DNA of 7,290 nucleotides from Actinomycetota bacterium (lineage in GTDB: Bacteria > Actinomycetota > Actinomycetes > Mycobacteriales > Mycobacteriaceae): positions 1-7,290 of the forward strand of contig SYAA01000314.1 in NCBI GenBank assembly GCA_005789055.1, given 5' to 3'. The notes under the pieces are model-generated. The model did not search any database. It was not told the DNA's origin and was given only the letters and a program-made list of their open reading frames with translations. This document shows, piece after piece, positions 6,451 to 7,290 of the stretch (positions are counted from its first letter, which is position 1; the number at the start of each line of letters is the position of its first letter). The translations under genes and the position numbers were made by a program.

Positions 6451-7290
6451 TTGCTGAAGACGAAGTCGGAGTCGGATCACTTGGGAAATCTTGGTAGTTA
6501 CCGGTTGGTGGCTGCGACTGCTGAGTACGGCCTGCCGTCGCCAGGCCGGGCCAGCCGGTCGGGTTCGGGCCGTGGTGCGGCCGTACTACTCAGTTTTGTC
6601 GCCGCGACGGTTACCGCCTTCGGGGTGGACTCACCTCCAGCGTGCGCATTCGATGCCAAACTGTTGGCTGCTGAAGCCTTGATCATGGCAGGTACCGACA
6701 TGCACGTTGTCGATCAGGCGTGGGTTGATATGGCGGTCGACGACTACATCCGGCCGTCGCTCGGCGGGATCTACACCGGGATTCCGGTAGTCACACCGGC
6801 CCAGTTCTGGCCGTTCGGCGGCCGCGACGACATGTTCTTCGACCTTTCGGTCCTCGCCGGAACCAAGGTGATCAATGCGGCGATCGACGCGACCACGGAA
6901 CCGACCGTCGTCTTCGGCTACTCCCAAAGCTCCGTTATCGCGACCGCAGCAAAGCGGCGTCTCGCCGAACGGGCGGCAGACGCCGCAAACGCGGAGAGCA
7001 TGCCGCCGGTGTCGTTCGTGATGCTCGCTAACCCCAACCGCCCAAACGGCGGACTCAACGCCCGGTTCCCCGGAGCGTTTATCGAGAAACTGGGTTGGAC
7101 GTTTTCCGCGGCCACGCCTACGGACACCGGATTCACCACGATCGACGTAGCACGGCAGTACGACCTGTTCGCAGACTTTCCTCGTTATCCCCTGAACGCG
7201 ATCGCCACCGCAAACGCCGTCGTAGCCCTGCTGTACGGCGCGCACGACTACTCGCCCGTGACGGTGGATCCAGCCGACCCGCGCTATGAC
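6451..7290 (+). CDS. PE-PPE-domain serine hydrolase/acyltransferase, exported (3' end beyond window)
   Basis: 280 codons are open to the window edge. The protein is related to the PE-PPE (PF08237) alpha/beta hydrolases, including Chp1 and Chp2 of M. tuberculosis, which transfer acyl chains onto trehalose lipids outside the membrane. The N-terminus has no PE or PPE domain. A basic, Gly/Ser-rich lead (33-42) is followed by a hydrophobic segment (43-59) and PPACAF, so it is a signal peptide or membrane anchor. The hydrolase domain begins ALIMAGTDM (76-84; family ALxMGGTG, oxyanion region). GYSQS (156-160) holds the nucleophile Ser158. YDLFADFPRYPLN (237-249) offers Asp238 or Asp242, and HDY (265-267) offers His265. 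All expected catalytic elements are thus present before the cut. TTG 6451 is chosen for its strong ribosome binding site; GTG 6508 is a weaker alternative that keeps the hydrophobic segment. It diverges from the methyltransferase across a palindrome-bearing intergenic region. It is probably the acyl-transfer step for the lipid handled by the neighbouring MmpL and Gap proteins (inference). Confidence 0.88.
   Translation, partial: MLKTKSESDHLGNLGSYRLVAATAEYGLPSPGRASRSGSGRGAAVLLSFVAATVTAFGVDSPPACAFDAKLLAAEALIMAGTDMHVVDQAWVDMAVDDYIRPSLGGIYTGIPVVTPAQFWPFGGRDDMFFDLSVLAGTKVINAAIDATTEPTVVFGYSQSSVIATAAKRRLAERAADAANAESMPPVSFVMLANPNRPNGGLNARFPGAFIEKLGWTFSAATPTDTGFTTIDVARQYDLFADFPRYPLNAIATANAVVALLYGAHDYSPVTVDPADPRYD
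6521..6593. repeat. Imperfect inverted repeat in the signal-peptide coding region
   Basis: CTGAGTACGGCC (6521-6532) and GGCCGTACTACTCAG (6579-6593) are complementary except for a 3-nt insertion in the right arm. They enclose a 46-nt GC-rich loop. The repeat lies inside the hydrolase gene, within the linker before the hydrophobic segment. It could form a hairpin in the early mRNA, or be chance in GC-rich sequence. Confidence 0.4.

Noticed and set aside
6631..7245. 204-aa minus-strand open frame at the window end
   Set aside because: Antisense to the PE-PPE hydrolase, which has family motifs and a full catalytic set in the plus frame.
1..7290. Mobile elements, CRISPR arrays, tRNA or rRNA genes
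   Set aside because: No transposase-like protein, no regularly spaced repeats and no cloverleaf with CCA-end landmarks seen on reading either strand.

Overview
The window looks like a chromosomal segment of a Mycobacterium (sensu lato). It is GC-rich and uses GTG and TTG starts. It carries an MmpL transporter, a mycobacterial GPL-type GT1 glycosyltransferase, a Gap/Sap-family membrane protein and a PE-PPE-domain serine hydrolase. This combination is characteristic of mycobacteria that make acyltrehalose-type or glycosylated surface lipids. No species can be assigned from the sequence alone.

Layout. (1) 1-141, minus strand: the first 47 codons of ileS (isoleucyl-tRNA synthetase), cut by the window edge. 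(2) About 142-382, minus strand: the ileS leader, a translational T-box riboswitch of the actinobacterial ultrashort Stem I kind. It has a specifier hairpin with AUC in its loop, a canonical T-box, and the paired CGTCCCC strand. (3) About 383-449: the divergent promoter region. A TACGAT -10 hexamer sits so that transcription would begin at the GTG of the next gene (leaderless mRNA). (4) 450-5631, plus strand: an operon of mmpL (MmpL8/10/12-like), gtf (overlapping mmpL by TTGA) and a gap-like gene. (5) 5672-6337, minus strand: a class I SAM-dependent methyltransferase converging on the gap-like gene. (6) 6338-6450: a divergent intergenic region with a 14-bp palindrome and facing -10 boxes. (7) 6451-7290 and beyond, plus strand: a secreted or anchored PE-PPE-domain hydrolase with a TTG start, still open at the window end.

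How the parts may work together (inference). MmpL8, Sap and Chp1 in the sulfolipid locus of M. tuberculosis, and MmpL10 and Chp2 for polyacyltrehalose, show that an MmpL exporter, a Gap/Sap helper and a PE-PPE acyltransferase/hydrolase cooperate in finishing and exporting acyltrehaloses. Here the same three parts occur with a GPL/LOS-type glycosyltransferase and a methyltransferase. This suggests a glycosylated and methylated acyl-sugar such as a lipooligosaccharide. In M. tuberculosis ileS (Rv1536) lies close to the remnant LOS region (mmpL12, Rv1524, Rv1526c, pks5, papA4, fadD24), so the ileS neighbour fits that reading. No polyketide synthase, Pap acyltransferase or FadD gene is visible inside the window.
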